Positions 55,001-63,090 are shown, counted from the stretch's first letter. The stretch is DNA of 64,000 bases from Salinivirgaceae bacterium (GCA_017645945.1 JAGCNL010000077.1:1-64000); one strand, 5' to 3'. Program-made: numbers and translations. Notes: generated from the sequence alone by a model not told the origin.

Positions 55001-56617
55001 TTTCCGCACCCGCGATTTGTTGTTGTAATATTCAACCTCGAGCACAAAATCGTTAGAGTTCAACTGATAGGCGTCGAGCGAATAAACGTTCTTCATCATC
55101 AGGTCCCAGTTGGGGTATTTTGGTGTGAAGTTGCTGCCCTTCAACAGTTTGACAATCAAGTTGTCGGGGTTGGTGATACCGTCGCTTGTGAACTCACCCA
55201 CCTTGTAACTGACGCCGTCGACGGTGTACTCGAAGGCCACGGCCAGAATCTCGTCACCGTTCAGAGCCGAGTTCAGCGTGACGTAGCCCAACTGCGTGTT
55301 CACCGTGTACTCGTTGCTGTTCAGTTTGCGTGCGTACTCAACCTTCTCGTAGTCGCGGGCGCCAGCCAGACCTTCGTCGGCCAGAGCCTTTGTCACCTGG
55401 TCGATGTTGCGCACGTTGGGCACGCCCAGAATCTGCCTGTAGAGAGTGTTGGCGTTGTTGTCGGGCGCGCTGTTGCCCATGAATCCGATGTTCGGATTCA
55501 GCACGGCGCGGTCCTTGCGGTTATACATCTGATATTCCTCGCGTTCCTCGCCCAAATCCATGAAAGCCACGATGTTATGAGCGTTTTCGGTCGAGCGTTT
55601 GGTGTTGGTCACCCACACCTCAACCTTCGTAATCTGCACGCTTGTGACAATCAGCGGCAACTGCTTCAGAGCCCTGTCGTACTGCGAGCGGAAGAAGTGC
55701 GAAAGGAAGAAGTGGCGGTTCTTGTCGTAATCCACAGCCGACACATCGAACTGGCTCACCTGCGCACCGCCCTGCGTGGTGATGGTCTTCGACTCGCCTT
55801 TCTGCTGCGAGATGACTGTGGATACGTATAACTTGCCGAATTTCAGTTCAGTAAGTATACCGAAAAGGCTCTGACTACCCGTGATGAGCGATGTTGAGAG
55901 CGGCAGCGATACGTTTCCAGCCTCAATCTTCTGGATGATGTCGTCCTCCTTGCCTTGGAATTTCAGGTTGATGGTATTGTCAAAATCGAACTGTGACTCA
56001 GTGTCATAGCTGATTTTCATCTCTAGATTGTCGCCGATTTTTCCTGCAACGCTCATCTGGATATTCTCCTTGAAGTCGAAAATGGTCTGCCGACGCAGTG
56101 ATTGCGCAATGTTGGGGTTCTCAGTGTTGGTGATTTTCAAGCCGAATTTGAGCGATGCCGTTCCTTGCGGCTTAATGTCGATGACATTGCTGCCGAAAAT
56201 GGTCTCAAACAGCTCATTATCAACATTGAACTTGGTGAGCGAGCCGCCCTGGCGCTCGAAACTCTCGTTGCGGTAACGCTGGCGCCAGTAGTTTTTCAGC
56301 GAGTTGTTCACGTCATAGTCGCCATACTCCTCACGCGACATGGTGAACGGCGGCCTCACATCCACGCCTCCAACTTTCTGATGGATAATGTATTGATCAG
56401 TCTCCTCGTCATACTCAACCTCGTTTGAGAAGTTCGACGGGTCTTTCAGTCCGATGTTCGATGCAGGACGCACCGGCTCATACGGCGTGCGCGGCGGCCT
56501 GGCAATGCGGTAGCGCGGCGCGGCCGTGTCGCCTGTCTGCTGTGCACTGACATTAGCGGCAAGCATGACAAATGCCGCTATCAACGCACACAACTTTGTT
56601 CCGTACATCGACCTCAT
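49082..56617 (-). CDS. sprA: T9SS outer-membrane translocon SprA (Sov)
   Basis: SprA forms the very large (36-strand) outer-membrane barrel through which type IX substrates leave the cell. At 2511 residues the protein is in the usual range. It has a signal peptide (about 1-25, ending VSAQ), a typical early block EVEYDEETDQYIIHQKVGGV, and domains typical of the family such as YNKDYVEGGNGYFDFIPGV- and WRRFPRKGLP-like stretches (seen as NDYVEGGNGYFDFIPGVTVN). The C-terminal end is strand-like (TAEFGFELKFSLSKL). Its neighbours are ruvA 87 bases upstream and porQ 3 bases downstream. The ruvA-sprA adjacency is known from other Bacteroidota. The plug-like protein at 21201 would partner it. No frameshift is visible across 7.5 kb. 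Confidence 0.95.
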   Translation of the reverse strand: MRSMYGTKLCALIAAFVMLAANVSAQQTGDTAAPRYRIARPPRTPYEPVRPASNIGLKDPSNFSNEVEYDEETDQYIIHQKVGGVDVRPPFTMSREEYGDYDVNNSLKNYWRQRYRNESFERQGGSLTKFNVDNELFETIFGSNVIDIKPQGTASLKFGLKITNTENPNIAQSLRRQTIFDFKENIQMSVAGKIGDNLEMKISYDTESQFDFDNTINLKFQGKEDDIIQKIEAGNVSLPLSTSLITGSQSLFGILTELKFGKLYVSTVISQQKGESKTITTQGGAQVSQFDVSAVDYDKNRHFFLSHFFRSQYDRALKQLPLIVTSVQITKVEVWVTNTKRSTENAHNIVAFMDLGEEREEYQMYNRKDRAVLNPNIGFMGNSAPDNNANTLYRQILGVPNVRNIDQVTKALADEGLAGARDYEKVEYARKLNSNEYTVNTQLGYVTLNSALNGDEILAVAFEYTVDGVSYKVGEFTSDGITNPDNLIVKLLKGSNFTPKYPNWDLMMKNVYSLDAYQLNSNDFVLEVEYYNNKSRVRKLSNAFLSEEIKNTKLLNLMGLDNLNNKNDYVEGGNGYFDFIPGVTVNTTNGRVYFPVVEPFGGHLHDTLGGDLQSKDFVFQELYDSTQYKALQMTSKSKFYLHGSYKSSGGSEISLNSFNIPQGSVVVTAGGITLTENVDYTVDYSMGRVKIINESYLVSGTPIKVSLESNSTFSLMEKTLLGTHLDYRFSDRFNLGATVMHLNEKPTTTKVNVGEDPISNTIWGLNGSYEVELPLLTKFLDWLPLIETKEKSTMSLQGEYAQLVPGHNRRAVGKSGEVYIDDFESSESSYDMTNREAWTLASIPQGNIFREADLFNNIESGYNRAKIAWYKIDPLMFQASSPVSKAEQSRLNAYRVPELNIYPNRDQSSGDAIYLTTFDVAFDPTIRGPYNYSTGDYDRTGHFRNPQDKWGGIMRETTTKNFETSNIEYLEFWMMDPFVEEDSLNPGGQLYFNFGNISEDVLKDSRKSYENGLPTNYPPSPSEYDETAWGRVPAVQKSNISFVNEESQRRYQDVGLDGLSSSSFSGGPSDEQVFFSTYLDQLEGVLDPDVFREFRADPSGDDYHYFKGGDYDEAGYGIVDRYMNYNNPEGNSPVSTGATSTYATSKPDVEDINGDYTLSEGESYFQYRVDLNRDNMVVGSNYIVDERNVTNSLPSGERKAVKWYLFRIPLNSHSRQQVGDIEDFTSIRFMRMFLHGWQQKVVLRFATLDLVKGDWFTYDYDLKAGNEALLSNNENNDESAASFSISTVNIEENGSRAPVNYLLPVGVTREQDPSQTQLVELNEQSMTMKVTGLGDGYSKAVYKTMNLDMRNYEKLKMFIHAEAVGDESSLSDDEITCFIRIGQDYTENYYEYEVPLKVTPWWTSRPYPDNNDNRRLVWPDENSMEIVFSELVDAKLERNAEIKSGNPSVSQTMPYVVTTGSGRTKRKITVMGNPNIAIVKSLMIGVRNPLQKDNVFTNADDGQAKSAEIWVNELRLTDFNESGGWAAQGAVNIKMADLGNVNVAGSTTQAGFGSIEQSTSERSMEQTNSVDVAANVELGKLFPKDANVRIPMFMSYSRMAVNPEYNPFDPDVKIKEGTKGLSRSERKDYMDGIQDLTERRSISFTNVGVGQRAKKKQTSKADEENMTERQKKRKAKKSKSSNKTHFYSPSNLSASYAYVEEKHSDYSVKYDNTTTHSGSLNYTFNNQPKAIEPFKKSKLLKKPYLRIVGDMNFYLAPAQIAWRTGMKRQYNETKLRNISMGMTSGGEEYTPTCDKSFDWEREFSIKYNLSKGIKFTWMMNTMTIIEEPAGLIDKTNRTEYEQFKKDVWESIMEGGLAKEHNQKFTASYTVPINKIPLLNWTSLTARYASTYQWDRGPEVKDSSLYTGNMIGNTNQININAQGNLENLYKKVKPLDELTKKYKQTRDKRLAQKSETVKATKEGFKAKKGTSKVISHNLRTSQDIAVKVTVGGKDVKSTFEVMNDNRVKVTVDEDVDGAVVTVTGKRMTQDSPARRVMEGVGLAVIGFKNVSFAYTESNAMTLEGYTPNYSFAELRKTPGLAFIFGYQDTAFAEREARRGHLIDNINLIQPFLTSNQRRVDIKATYQPVKALKIDFTGQRTITKKTSEYYLMGNYDAKHDQYDVYRSTRMESGAYNVTVWTLNTAFGDRPTEKSTQSKAFEEYRRNLYKFAWEEAKMRRGHEPSGFGAYEPVGESDSIMPAGYSISNPDIAVPAFLAAYTGRNNGRDFTTWKNFRPGWKVKWDGLTAYKPISKKVKTVSLSHGYQSTFSVGSFMSSKGYNYEQARLEEFGNMSWSVAEVGDGGLFVPYYDITSFSITEAFTPLFGVDVTWLNSLSSRLEYKRSRTMTMNLTNSQMLELYKREYVIGAGYRIQDLVLPFKNRRGEQFVSDCNLRADFTISDNITVTRDLLLRNDEITSGQLGLSMNLSAEYELNDKVTLRLYYDYDLMSPKTTNSYKNTTAEFGFELKFSLSKL

Positions 56618-56704
56618 CTGAAAAAACTATATGGGACTCTTTGCTTTTTCCCCATTCGTGACTCTTTTCAACAAGACGGCCGCATTTGCCTGCCGTCCAA
56701 TGTT

Positions 56705-57286
56705 TTATATGGATTTTAAGGCTTTCTTCACCATATCCTCAACCTTCATCGTCGGGTCTTCCTTAAGCAGCTTGTCGAGCAGTTTCTCCACAAGGTTCTT
56801 TTGGAAACCCAAAGCGACTAAAGCAGATAACGCTTCTTCGCGGTTTGTATTGCTTTGAGCGAACAAAAAATCAGTGTTTGCTTCGGTCTTTCCGATTTTG
56901 TCCTTCAAATCAACAATCACGCGCTCAGCCGTTTTCAATCCAACTCCCTTCACACCCTTGATTATGTTGACATTACCCGTAAGCACAGCATCGCGTAACT
57001 CACTGGCACTCAGCGACGATAGAATCATCCGCGCCGTGCCCGCACCCACACCCGAGACGGTGAGCAGCAGACGGAACACCTCGCGCTCTGTCTTCGACGC
57101 GAATCCGTAGAAAAGTTGAGCGTCCTCGCGCACAATGTGATGCAGGAAAATGATGGCCTGTTCTTTGCCCGAAAGCGCGGTGTATGTATTAAGCGAAATG
57201 AGAATCATGTAGCCGATGCCGCCGTTGTCGATGACAACATACGTCGGTGTCAGTTCCGCAATCCGCCCTTGAATGTATTCGTACAT
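56705..57286 (-). CDS. ruvA: Holliday junction DNA helicase subunit RuvA
   Basis: RuvA binds four-way DNA junctions as a tetramer and directs RuvB-driven branch migration. The 193 residues are full length. Domain I is an OB fold (MYEYIQGRIAELTPTYVVID). Domain II has two helix-hairpin-helix motifs (LLTVSGVGAGTARMILSSLS and IIKGVKGVGLKTAERVIVDL). Domain III is the small C-terminal helix bundle (EEALSALVALGFQKNLVEKL). A TACCTTTG -7 box (complement of 57320-57327) precedes it. The first 66 coding bases and about 51 upstream bases have a near copy at 58798-58913. Confidence 0.96.
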   Translation of the reverse strand: MYEYIQGRIAELTPTYVVIDNGGIGYMILISLNTYTALSGKEQAIIFLHHIVREDAQLFYGFASKTEREVFRLLLTVSGVGAGTARMILSSLSASELRDAVLTGNVNIIKGVKGVGLKTAERVIVDLKDKIGKTEANTDFLFAQSNTNREEALSALVALGFQKNLVEKLLDKLLKEDPTMKVEDMVKKALKSI

Positions 57287-57337
57287 AATTCAGTAATTTT
57301 CTTTTATTTTATAGAGATGCAAAGGTAGAAAAATATG
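57221..57337. repeat. Direct repeat copy 1 (ruvA 5' end and promoter)
   Basis: These 117 bases, covering the first codons of ruvA and its upstream region, recur in the same orientation at 58798-58913 with three substitutions and one single-base deletion. Together the copies flank the unknown gene at 57583-58776. Confidence 0.9.
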
Positions 57338-57582
57338 TAATAGCTCTTTGGGTAAATACGGATTCGTTGAATTTGTCAGCCGCTTACGGCATTTAATTGT
57401 TAAACAATTAGTTAAATTTGTTCCATTTCAGTGATAATTATAAAAGAAAGAGCCGTGAGATTAGCAAATTGCACGCTCATATCTCACCTCCAACCAATAT
57501 AAATTTTATCTTTGGAAAATCGATTTTTTGAAACAGCTATCGTTGGTAGCGAAATTCGGCCTTTGCAAGGCAAAACGTGTTT

Positions 57583-58776
57583 ATGAGAAAGCTAATAATT
57601 GTAATTATTGCGGCAGTCGGTTGGCAATTTACTAACGCACAGGTTGATACCGCCGTAATGCGCCAATACCTGACAACTCCCCCGTCGAAAACCGAGATGA
57701 TAGAGAAATGCCGTGACCGCATTTTTTGGTCCATCATCTGCAACGAACGCGCCAAAGCCGAGGAGCTGATGTTCTATGCCCGCACCGAATTTGAAAACGA
57801 CAAACTTGAAGTCCTGTCGCAAGGCGAGATGTGGCTGTTAGCCATCTGGTTGCACAAATACCAATTAGCTGCCACCGAAATGGTTCTCGACTCACTCTCT
57901 ATTGAGCAATATCAACATCAAGACAACCACTTCCGCTACGATTTGTCCCCATTGCTGGCCGATTCCATTCAAGTAGACTTCGACTTTTACTGGCAAGACA
58001 TTGAGAACGACGAATCGCTCAACGACAGCCACCGCGATTTTCTGCTGCTGTTCATTAACCTTTTCGAGAATCCGGGTAATCAATCGGTCGAAATAATGAA
58101 CGATGCCAGCGACGAGTATCTTGAACTCCACCCAATGAGCGAGCACGAGGCGTTTGTGAGGCATCTGCTCCGACACAAGTATAAAAACATCGGGCCTTCA
58201 ATCGAATTCGGTTTTTCGTGTGGAGGGGCATTCTACTCCAGCAAAATAGGCAAATTGCTGAACAACGACTTTGCAATGAATATGTATTTGGGTCTGACAT
58301 TCCACAATTTCGTGTTGAACGGCGAGACGGGGTTCCTTTACGGCATGGCGAATGAAGATATTAATTTCGGCGATGCGATAATGAAAGACGGAAGAACCAA
58401 GAATATGTTTTTGGGTATCAGCGTGGGAAACAAAATCAGGTTGCCATACCGGCTTGTGGCAACCCCGACTTTTGGCGCGGGCTGGGTAACTCTATATCCC
58501 GACGCCAGAAGCATAAAGGGAGATACAAAATTGCGAGATTCCGAGATAAACAGTGCGCACGTGCAGCCAGTGATAGGAGTTGAACTCTGCCGCGAATATC
58601 CAAACAACTATAAGATATATCAGGAAGGAAAGATTAACGTACATATTTTATTTCCAACAATCCGCTACACTTATATGTCAGCGAAATTCGATTCGCCGCA
58701 ATTCAAAAACGGTACAATTCACACCGTGACAATCGGGTTGAAATATCAATTTTTTAAAGTAAAACGCGATTTATAA
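57583..58776 (+). CDS. Exported protein with possible outer-membrane barrel end
   Basis: This 397-residue protein was not recognised. Taking the ATG at 57583 (two codons after a GTG) gives a signal peptide MRKLIIVIIAAVGWQFTNAQ. The first half (about 20-200) is helical, rich in Glu and Trp (RIFWSIICNERAKAEELMFY, WLLAIWLHKYQLAATEMVLD). The second half (about 205-397) alternates in strand-like segments (SIEFGFSCGGAFYSS, NMYLGLTFHNFVLNGETGFL, KNMFLGISVGNKIRLPYRLV) and ends HTVTIGLKYQFFK, which suits an outer-membrane barrel. Long direct repeats lie either side. Candidate -7 boxes are at 57413-57420 (TAAATTTG) and 57507-57514 (TATCTTTG). Confidence 0.65.
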   Translation: MRKLIIVIIAAVGWQFTNAQVDTAVMRQYLTTPPSKTEMIEKCRDRIFWSIICNERAKAEELMFYARTEFENDKLEVLSQGEMWLLAIWLHKYQLAATEMVLDSLSIEQYQHQDNHFRYDLSPLLADSIQVDFDFYWQDIENDESLNDSHRDFLLLFINLFENPGNQSVEIMNDASDEYLELHPMSEHEAFVRHLLRHKYKNIGPSIEFGFSCGGAFYSSKIGKLLNNDFAMNMYLGLTFHNFVLNGETGFLYGMANEDINFGDAIMKDGRTKNMFLGISVGNKIRLPYRLVATPTFGAGWVTLYPDARSIKGDTKLRDSEINSAHVQPVIGVELCREYPNNYKIYQEGKINVHILFPTIRYTYMSAKFDSPQFKNGTIHTVTIGLKYQFFKVKRDL

Positions 58777-58863
58777 AAAACAGCGGGGTTGTTGCCAGCC
58801 GTTGTCGATGACAACATACGTCGGCGTCAGTTCCGCAATCCGCCCTTGAATGTATTCGTACAT
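58771..58863 (-). pseudogene. ruvA 5' fragment
   Basis: A minus-strand ATG at 58863 opens a 30-codon frame that begins MYEYIQGRIAELTPTYVVID, identical in protein to the true ruvA start, then diverges and stops at 58771. Its -7 box has changed from TACCTTTG to CACCTTTG. It overlaps the end of the preceding unknown gene. Confidence 0.85.
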
Positions 58864-58913
58864 AATTCAGTAATTTTCTTTTATTTATAGAGGTGCAAAG
58901 GTGGAAAAATATG
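58798..58913. repeat. Direct repeat copy 2 (ruvA 5' end and promoter)
   Basis: Near-identical copy of 57221-57337 in the same orientation, with three substitutions and one fewer T. It starts 22 bases after the stop of the unknown gene. Confidence 0.9.
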
Positions 58914-58962
58914 GGAATTAGGCTTTTGCAGAAAAGATTTTGGAAAGCTTGGTGATTTTTAC

Positions 58963-58998
58963 AAAAATAGTAGGGGCGGATAATTCTTCCACCCCTAC
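58963..58998 (-). terminator. Terminator of the LRR surface protein gene
   Basis: On the minus strand GTAGGGG pairs with CCCCTAC (58992-58998 and 58970-58976 on the + strand), followed by TATTTTT. It lies 29 bases past the stop of the LRR gene. Confidence 0.7.
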
Positions 58999-59026
58999 AA
59001 TTATTCGATAATTAATTATCAATCAA

Positions 59027-61993
59027 TTATTTTATCATCAAGCGTTTTGTAACGCTGCCCGCCTTCACAATGTAAACGCCCGTGCCCTCAACGGTAATTT
59101 TCGACACTCCTTCGCCAACCAATCTGCCCATCACATCATAAACGCGGATTCCATCCGTAGCGTTCTCAGCCACAATGGTTTTGCCGTAAGCGTAGATGTT
59201 CACAGCGTTAGCGGCTGATTCGTTGATGGCGGTTTTTGGGCCAGTGGAGTTAAAAATAACTTCACCTTCATAATTCTTGCCATCCCAATTTCTGTTCCAA
59301 CCTCCAGGCACTTCTTTGACCTCGCAATATATTGTGGCAGTGCAATTTGCAAATGCATCATAACCAATTGTGGTAACACTGCTCGGAATGGTTACCGTTT
59401 TAATACCAACGCAACTTGCAAACGCCCAATCGTCAATGCTTGTCACTGAATTGGGAATGGTGACTGATTGCAGTCCGTCGCAACCGTAAAAGGCTGCAAA
59501 GTTGATGTTCTTCACAGAACTGGGTATTGTCAAATCGGTAACTTTGGCACCATTGATATAGAGATGTTTAGCACAGTATAAAGGATTGGCGTACGTAGTG
59601 CCGAATTGCATGCCGCATAGACTCTCGATACTTGCAAATTCAGCTTTTGTGAGACCTGAGCAGTTAAAGAACGCATCATTGCCAATAGTTTTAACCGATT
59701 CGGGTATCTTAACCGTTTTAAGACTTTCACAATTTACGAATGCATAATCGCAAATGCTTGTTTGTGAATTGGAAAATTCCAAATCAAAAACCTCAGCACC
59801 ATTGATATACAGATGTTTGGCATAGTACAACGGATTGGCTGTGGCATTGCCGAACGCTATTCCGCACAGACTCTCAATGCTTGCAAACTCGGCTTTTGTG
59901 AGACCTGTACATTCCAAGAAAGCATCGTTGCCAACCATTTTAACCGATTCGGGCATCTTGACCGTTTTCAGACTGCCACAATTCACAAAGGCGTTTTCAC
60001 AAATGCTTGATACTGTATTAGGTATCTCCAAACCGGTAACCTCAGCGCCATTAATGAATAGATGCTTTGCATAATACAAAGGGTTGGCTTTGACGTTGCC
60101 GAATTTCATCCCGCACAGACTCTCGATGCTGGCAAATTCAGCTTTTGTCAACCCTTCGCAGCCCACAAACGCGTCGTAGCCAATAGTTTTGACAGATTCG
60201 GGCAACTTAACCGATTTCAGGCTGCCGCAGTTTATGAATGTGTTTTCGTTAATGCTTGTTAGTGAATCTGGTATCACCAAGTCGATAACTTCATCACCAT
60301 CAACATAAAGATGTTTGGCGTAGTACAACGGATTGGCATAAACGTTGTCGAATTTCATTCCGCATAGACTTGCAACGTTGGCATACTCAGCTTTTTTCAG
60401 CTTAGTACATCCTGCGAACGCACTTGCACCAATGCTTTTAACCGAATTCGAGATACTTACATCTGTAAGTTTTCCACAATTCTCGAATGCGTGAGCACCA
60501 ATACTTGTAATATCATCGCCAACAATTATTACCTTAAATGAAGTTCCTTGGAAAACATCACCAATGGCGTCGGTGTTGTAAATCAGTGTGTCAAGATTTT
60601 CGCAGAAATCGAATGCCTGATGGCCAATGCTTTTAATCGTCTTCGGGAGGTTTATTGATTTCAGATTCTTACAAAGAGAAAATGCCGCACCGCCAATGGT
60701 CTCAATTGAACTAGGAAAAGCAATTGATTCCAACCCACATTCAGAAAATGCAGCATAGCCTATTTCCTTTACTGATTTGCCAAAAGTTACCGATGCCAAG
60801 CTGACGCACCCTTCAAACACACCTTCATTGATTATAGTAATTGAATCGGGAATAGTGATTGATGTCAAGCTGCGACACCCCCAAAATGCATCGTTTCCAA
60901 TGCCTTTAACCGTATTCGGAATGGTTACTGACGTCAGTTTCTGGCAGTTCCAGAATGTCTCACGTCTGATACTGTCAACTGACTCAGGAATGACTACCGA
61001 AGTAATGGCGCAACCGCTAAACGCTTCGCTGCCGATGCTTGTAATAGAATTAGGAAGGTTAACAGAGGTCAGATATTCGCAACCGCAAAATGCATTATTG
61101 CCGATGCGGGTAACAGAATTTGGAATAGTCACCGAAGTTAATTTGTTACCATAAGTGTTCCAAAAAGCGCCATCGCCAATGCTGCTCACAGTATTTGGAA
61201 TTGTTACTTCTCCACCATCGCCCATATATCCAGTAAGAGTGGTTTTGCTGCTGTCGGCAAAGACAAAACCATTAACATCAATTATTGCATTAACGTAGTA
61301 TGCCCCCCACGGACTGCCTGTTGCCTTTCCAGAATAAATAACGTTTTTGATGAGAGAAAATGCCGCATCACCAATGGTAGCGACCGAATTAGGGACCGTT
61401 ATTGAAACTATGCTGTTGCAGCCACAAAATGCATATCCTCCGATGCTCGTAACCGAATTGGGAATAATCACCGATTTAAGCCCATAGCAATCACTGAACG
61501 CGTGTTCACCTATGCTCGTAACCGTGTTGGAAATAGTTAAATCCGCAAGATAGTAGCAACCATAAAACGCATAATCACCAATTGTGGTAACGCCTTCTGG
61601 AATTATCAACGTTTTCAAGTTACAACTGCGGAAAGCTTCGTTGCCTATGGTTTTGACTGAACCAGGAATGGCTACCTCGGTCATGTCCATACACATACTG
61701 AACGCATAGTTGCCGATGCTTTTAACCGAACCAGGAATAGTTACCGATGTCAGCTCTCGGCAATCCTCAAACGCTCCGTCGGGAATGCTAGTAACAGAAT
61801 AAGTAATTCCATTGTTAGTCACCGTCGACGGTAATTCGAGCACGCCGGCTGGCTTATTAGAAGCCATGCTCACCGAAACTTCTTTTTTCCCCGCGTCAGT
61901 CACGGTGAATTTCAAACCTCCGCTGGTGAATTCTGTTGCCCACACCTGCCCAGCAAGCATCAGGCTCAATAAAGAAAAGAAAACCTTTTTCAT
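59027..61993 (-). CDS. BspA-like leucine-rich-repeat surface protein with T9SS-like end
   Basis: This 988-residue exported protein has a signal peptide (about 1-19, ending VWA), then a short strand domain and a long array of BspA/LRR_5 repeats of about 23 residues on the pattern SVTSIGDYAFYGCYYLADLT. In the second half, four super-repeats of about 80 residues start with SLCGMKFGNVKANPLYYAKH or a near match and contain LRR units. After the last repeat comes ATIYCEVKEVPGGWNRNWDG, then about 75 residues ending in GRLVGEGVSKITVEGTGVYI and VKAGSVTKRLMIK. That end matches the type A C-terminal signal recognised by the type IX system (SprA, PorQ). BspA-type proteins often bind host or matrix ligands. 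It has its own terminator. Ligand unknown. Confidence 0.9.
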   Translation of the reverse strand: MKKVFFSLLSLMLAGQVWATEFTSGGLKFTVTDAGKKEVSVSMASNKPAGVLELPSTVTNNGITYSVTSIPDGAFEDCRELTSVTIPGSVKSIGNYAFSMCMDMTEVAIPGSVKTIGNEAFRSCNLKTLIIPEGVTTIGDYAFYGCYYLADLTISNTVTSIGEHAFSDCYGLKSVIIPNSVTSIGGYAFCGCNSIVSITVPNSVATIGDAAFSLIKNVIYSGKATGSPWGAYYVNAIIDVNGFVFADSSKTTLTGYMGDGGEVTIPNTVSSIGDGAFWNTYGNKLTSVTIPNSVTRIGNNAFCGCEYLTSVNLPNSITSIGSEAFSGCAITSVVIPESVDSIRRETFWNCQKLTSVTIPNTVKGIGNDAFWGCRSLTSITIPDSITIINEGVFEGCVSLASVTFGKSVKEIGYAAFSECGLESIAFPSSIETIGGAAFSLCKNLKSINLPKTIKSIGHQAFDFCENLDTLIYNTDAIGDVFQGTSFKVIIVGDDITSIGAHAFENCGKLTDVSISNSVKSIGASAFAGCTKLKKAEYANVASLCGMKFDNVYANPLYYAKHLYVDGDEVIDLVIPDSLTSINENTFINCGSLKSVKLPESVKTIGYDAFVGCEGLTKAEFASIESLCGMKFGNVKANPLYYAKHLFINGAEVTGLEIPNTVSSICENAFVNCGSLKTVKMPESVKMVGNDAFLECTGLTKAEFASIESLCGIAFGNATANPLYYAKHLYINGAEVFDLEFSNSQTSICDYAFVNCESLKTVKIPESVKTIGNDAFFNCSGLTKAEFASIESLCGMQFGTTYANPLYCAKHLYINGAKVTDLTIPSSVKNINFAAFYGCDGLQSVTIPNSVTSIDDWAFASCVGIKTVTIPSSVTTIGYDAFANCTATIYCEVKEVPGGWNRNWDGKNYEGEVIFNSTGPKTAINESAANAVNIYAYGKTIVAENATDGIRVYDVMGRLVGEGVSKITVEGTGVYIVKAGSVTKRLMIK

Positions 61994-62174
61994 AATCGTT
62001 TAAAAATAAATGTTGTTAAAAGTGTTGTTTTGCAAATTGCGCGGTGAAAGTACCATCAAACATTTGATTTGTCAATAGGTAATTATCCCTATGCATTACT
62101 ATAATGATGTTTTTGGGGCATAAGCCTGATTGACTTTGCCAATTATCCTGTTCAACGTTTATCCAATAATTTAG

Positions 62175-62182
62175 TAGTTTTG
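62175..62182 (+). promoter_or_regulatory. -7 box upstream of the dehydratase gene
   Basis: TAGTTTTG matches TAnnTTTG and lies 19 bases before the GTG start of the hotdog dehydratase gene. No good -33 box is visible. Confidence 0.45.
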
Positions 62183-62201
62183 CGCACAAAAAATTTTCGA
62201 C

Positions 62202-62630
62202 GTGCAAAACGATTCGGTTTATTCCAACATCTTAGACCTCATTCCGCAGCGCCCGCCAATGGTGATGGTGGATGCCTTTTATGGCATTGAGGATGGGGTG
62301 TCGCGTTCCGGACTGACAGTCGGCGAGAGCAACATCTTCTGCAAGGACGGTCGGTTGCGCGAGCCTGGCATTGTTGAGCACATCGCGCAGTCGGCAGCAG
62401 CACGTGTAGGCTACATTTTCACGCAGCGCGGCGAGGCTATGCCACTGGGTTTCATCGGATCAGTTGACAAGATGACAATCAGCCATTTGCCTAAAGTCGG
62501 CAGCCAGTTGACTACATCCATCAGCGTGATGCAAGAGCTGGGCGGACTGTCGCTCATATCGGCGAAGACCGAAGACAACGACGGAACAGTGGCCGAATGC
62601 CGAATGAAAATCTTTTTGCAGACAGAGTAA
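62202..62630 (+). CDS. 3-hydroxyacyl-ACP dehydratase-like hotdog protein
   Basis: This 142-residue hotdog-fold protein is of the FabZ-like type often found in aryl-polyene and related clusters. It opens with DLIPQRPPMVMVDAFYGIED, where the PHRPP-like motif of FabZ enzymes appears as PQRPP. Then REPGIVEHIAQSAAARVGYI holds the central helix with the catalytic-type Glu and His. The expected step is removal of water from a beta-hydroxyacyl-ACP. The start is a GTG, with a -7 box 19 bases upstream. The thioesterase and ketosynthase genes follow on the same strand. Confidence 0.82.
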   Translation: MQNDSVYSNILDLIPQRPPMVMVDAFYGIEDGVSRSGLTVGESNIFCKDGRLREPGIVEHIAQSAAARVGYIFTQRGEAMPLGFIGSVDKMTISHLPKVGSQLTTSISVMQELGGLSLISAKTEDNDGTVAECRMKIFLQTE

Positions 62631-62640
62631 CTTGTTGAAG

Positions 62641-63090
62641 ATGAAGACAAAAAACAAAATACGCGAAGCCGTTCTTGTTGACCGTAAGACCATCACCGTA
62701 AGGTTCAGCGAGGTTGACGCAATGATGGTGGTGTGGCACGGCGAGTACATCCGCTACTTTGAGGATGGGCGCGAGTCGTTTGGCAAGCACTACGACGGCC
62801 TGAAATATATGGACATATTCAACAGCGGCTTTCTGGCCCCAATGGTCGAGCTGAACTGCCAGTACAAGCAGTCGCTCACGTTTGGTGAGGAGGCCATAAT
62901 CGAGACGCGCTACATACGCACAGCCGCCGCGAAGATTGTTTTCGACTACACCATCTACCGCGCGTCAGACAACACTGTGGCCGCCACCGGCAGCTCGATT
63001 CAGGTGTTTGTGAACGCCAAAACCCGCGAACTTGAACTGAACAACCCACCATTCTACGCCGAATGGCAGAAACGCTGGATAAAAGACTGA
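62641..63090 (+). CDS. Acyl-CoA/ACP thioesterase, hotdog fold (YbgC-like)
   Basis: This 149-residue hotdog thioesterase is of the 4-hydroxybenzoyl-CoA/YbgC type. The signature is RFSEVDAMMVVWHGEYIRYF, matching the family DxxxxxxH/NxxY block with the catalytic aspartate. It then reads EDGRESFGKHYDGLKYMDIF and ends in AEWQKRWIKD. I chose the ATG at 62641 rather than the TTG codons at 62632. It lies 10 bases after the dehydratase gene. It would release or proofread an acyl chain during the pathway. Confidence 0.85.
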   Translation: MKTKNKIREAVLVDRKTITVRFSEVDAMMVVWHGEYIRYFEDGRESFGKHYDGLKYMDIFNSGFLAPMVELNCQYKQSLTFGEEAIIETRYIRTAAAKIVFDYTIYRASDNTVAATGSSIQVFVNAKTRELELNNPPFYAEWQKRWIKD

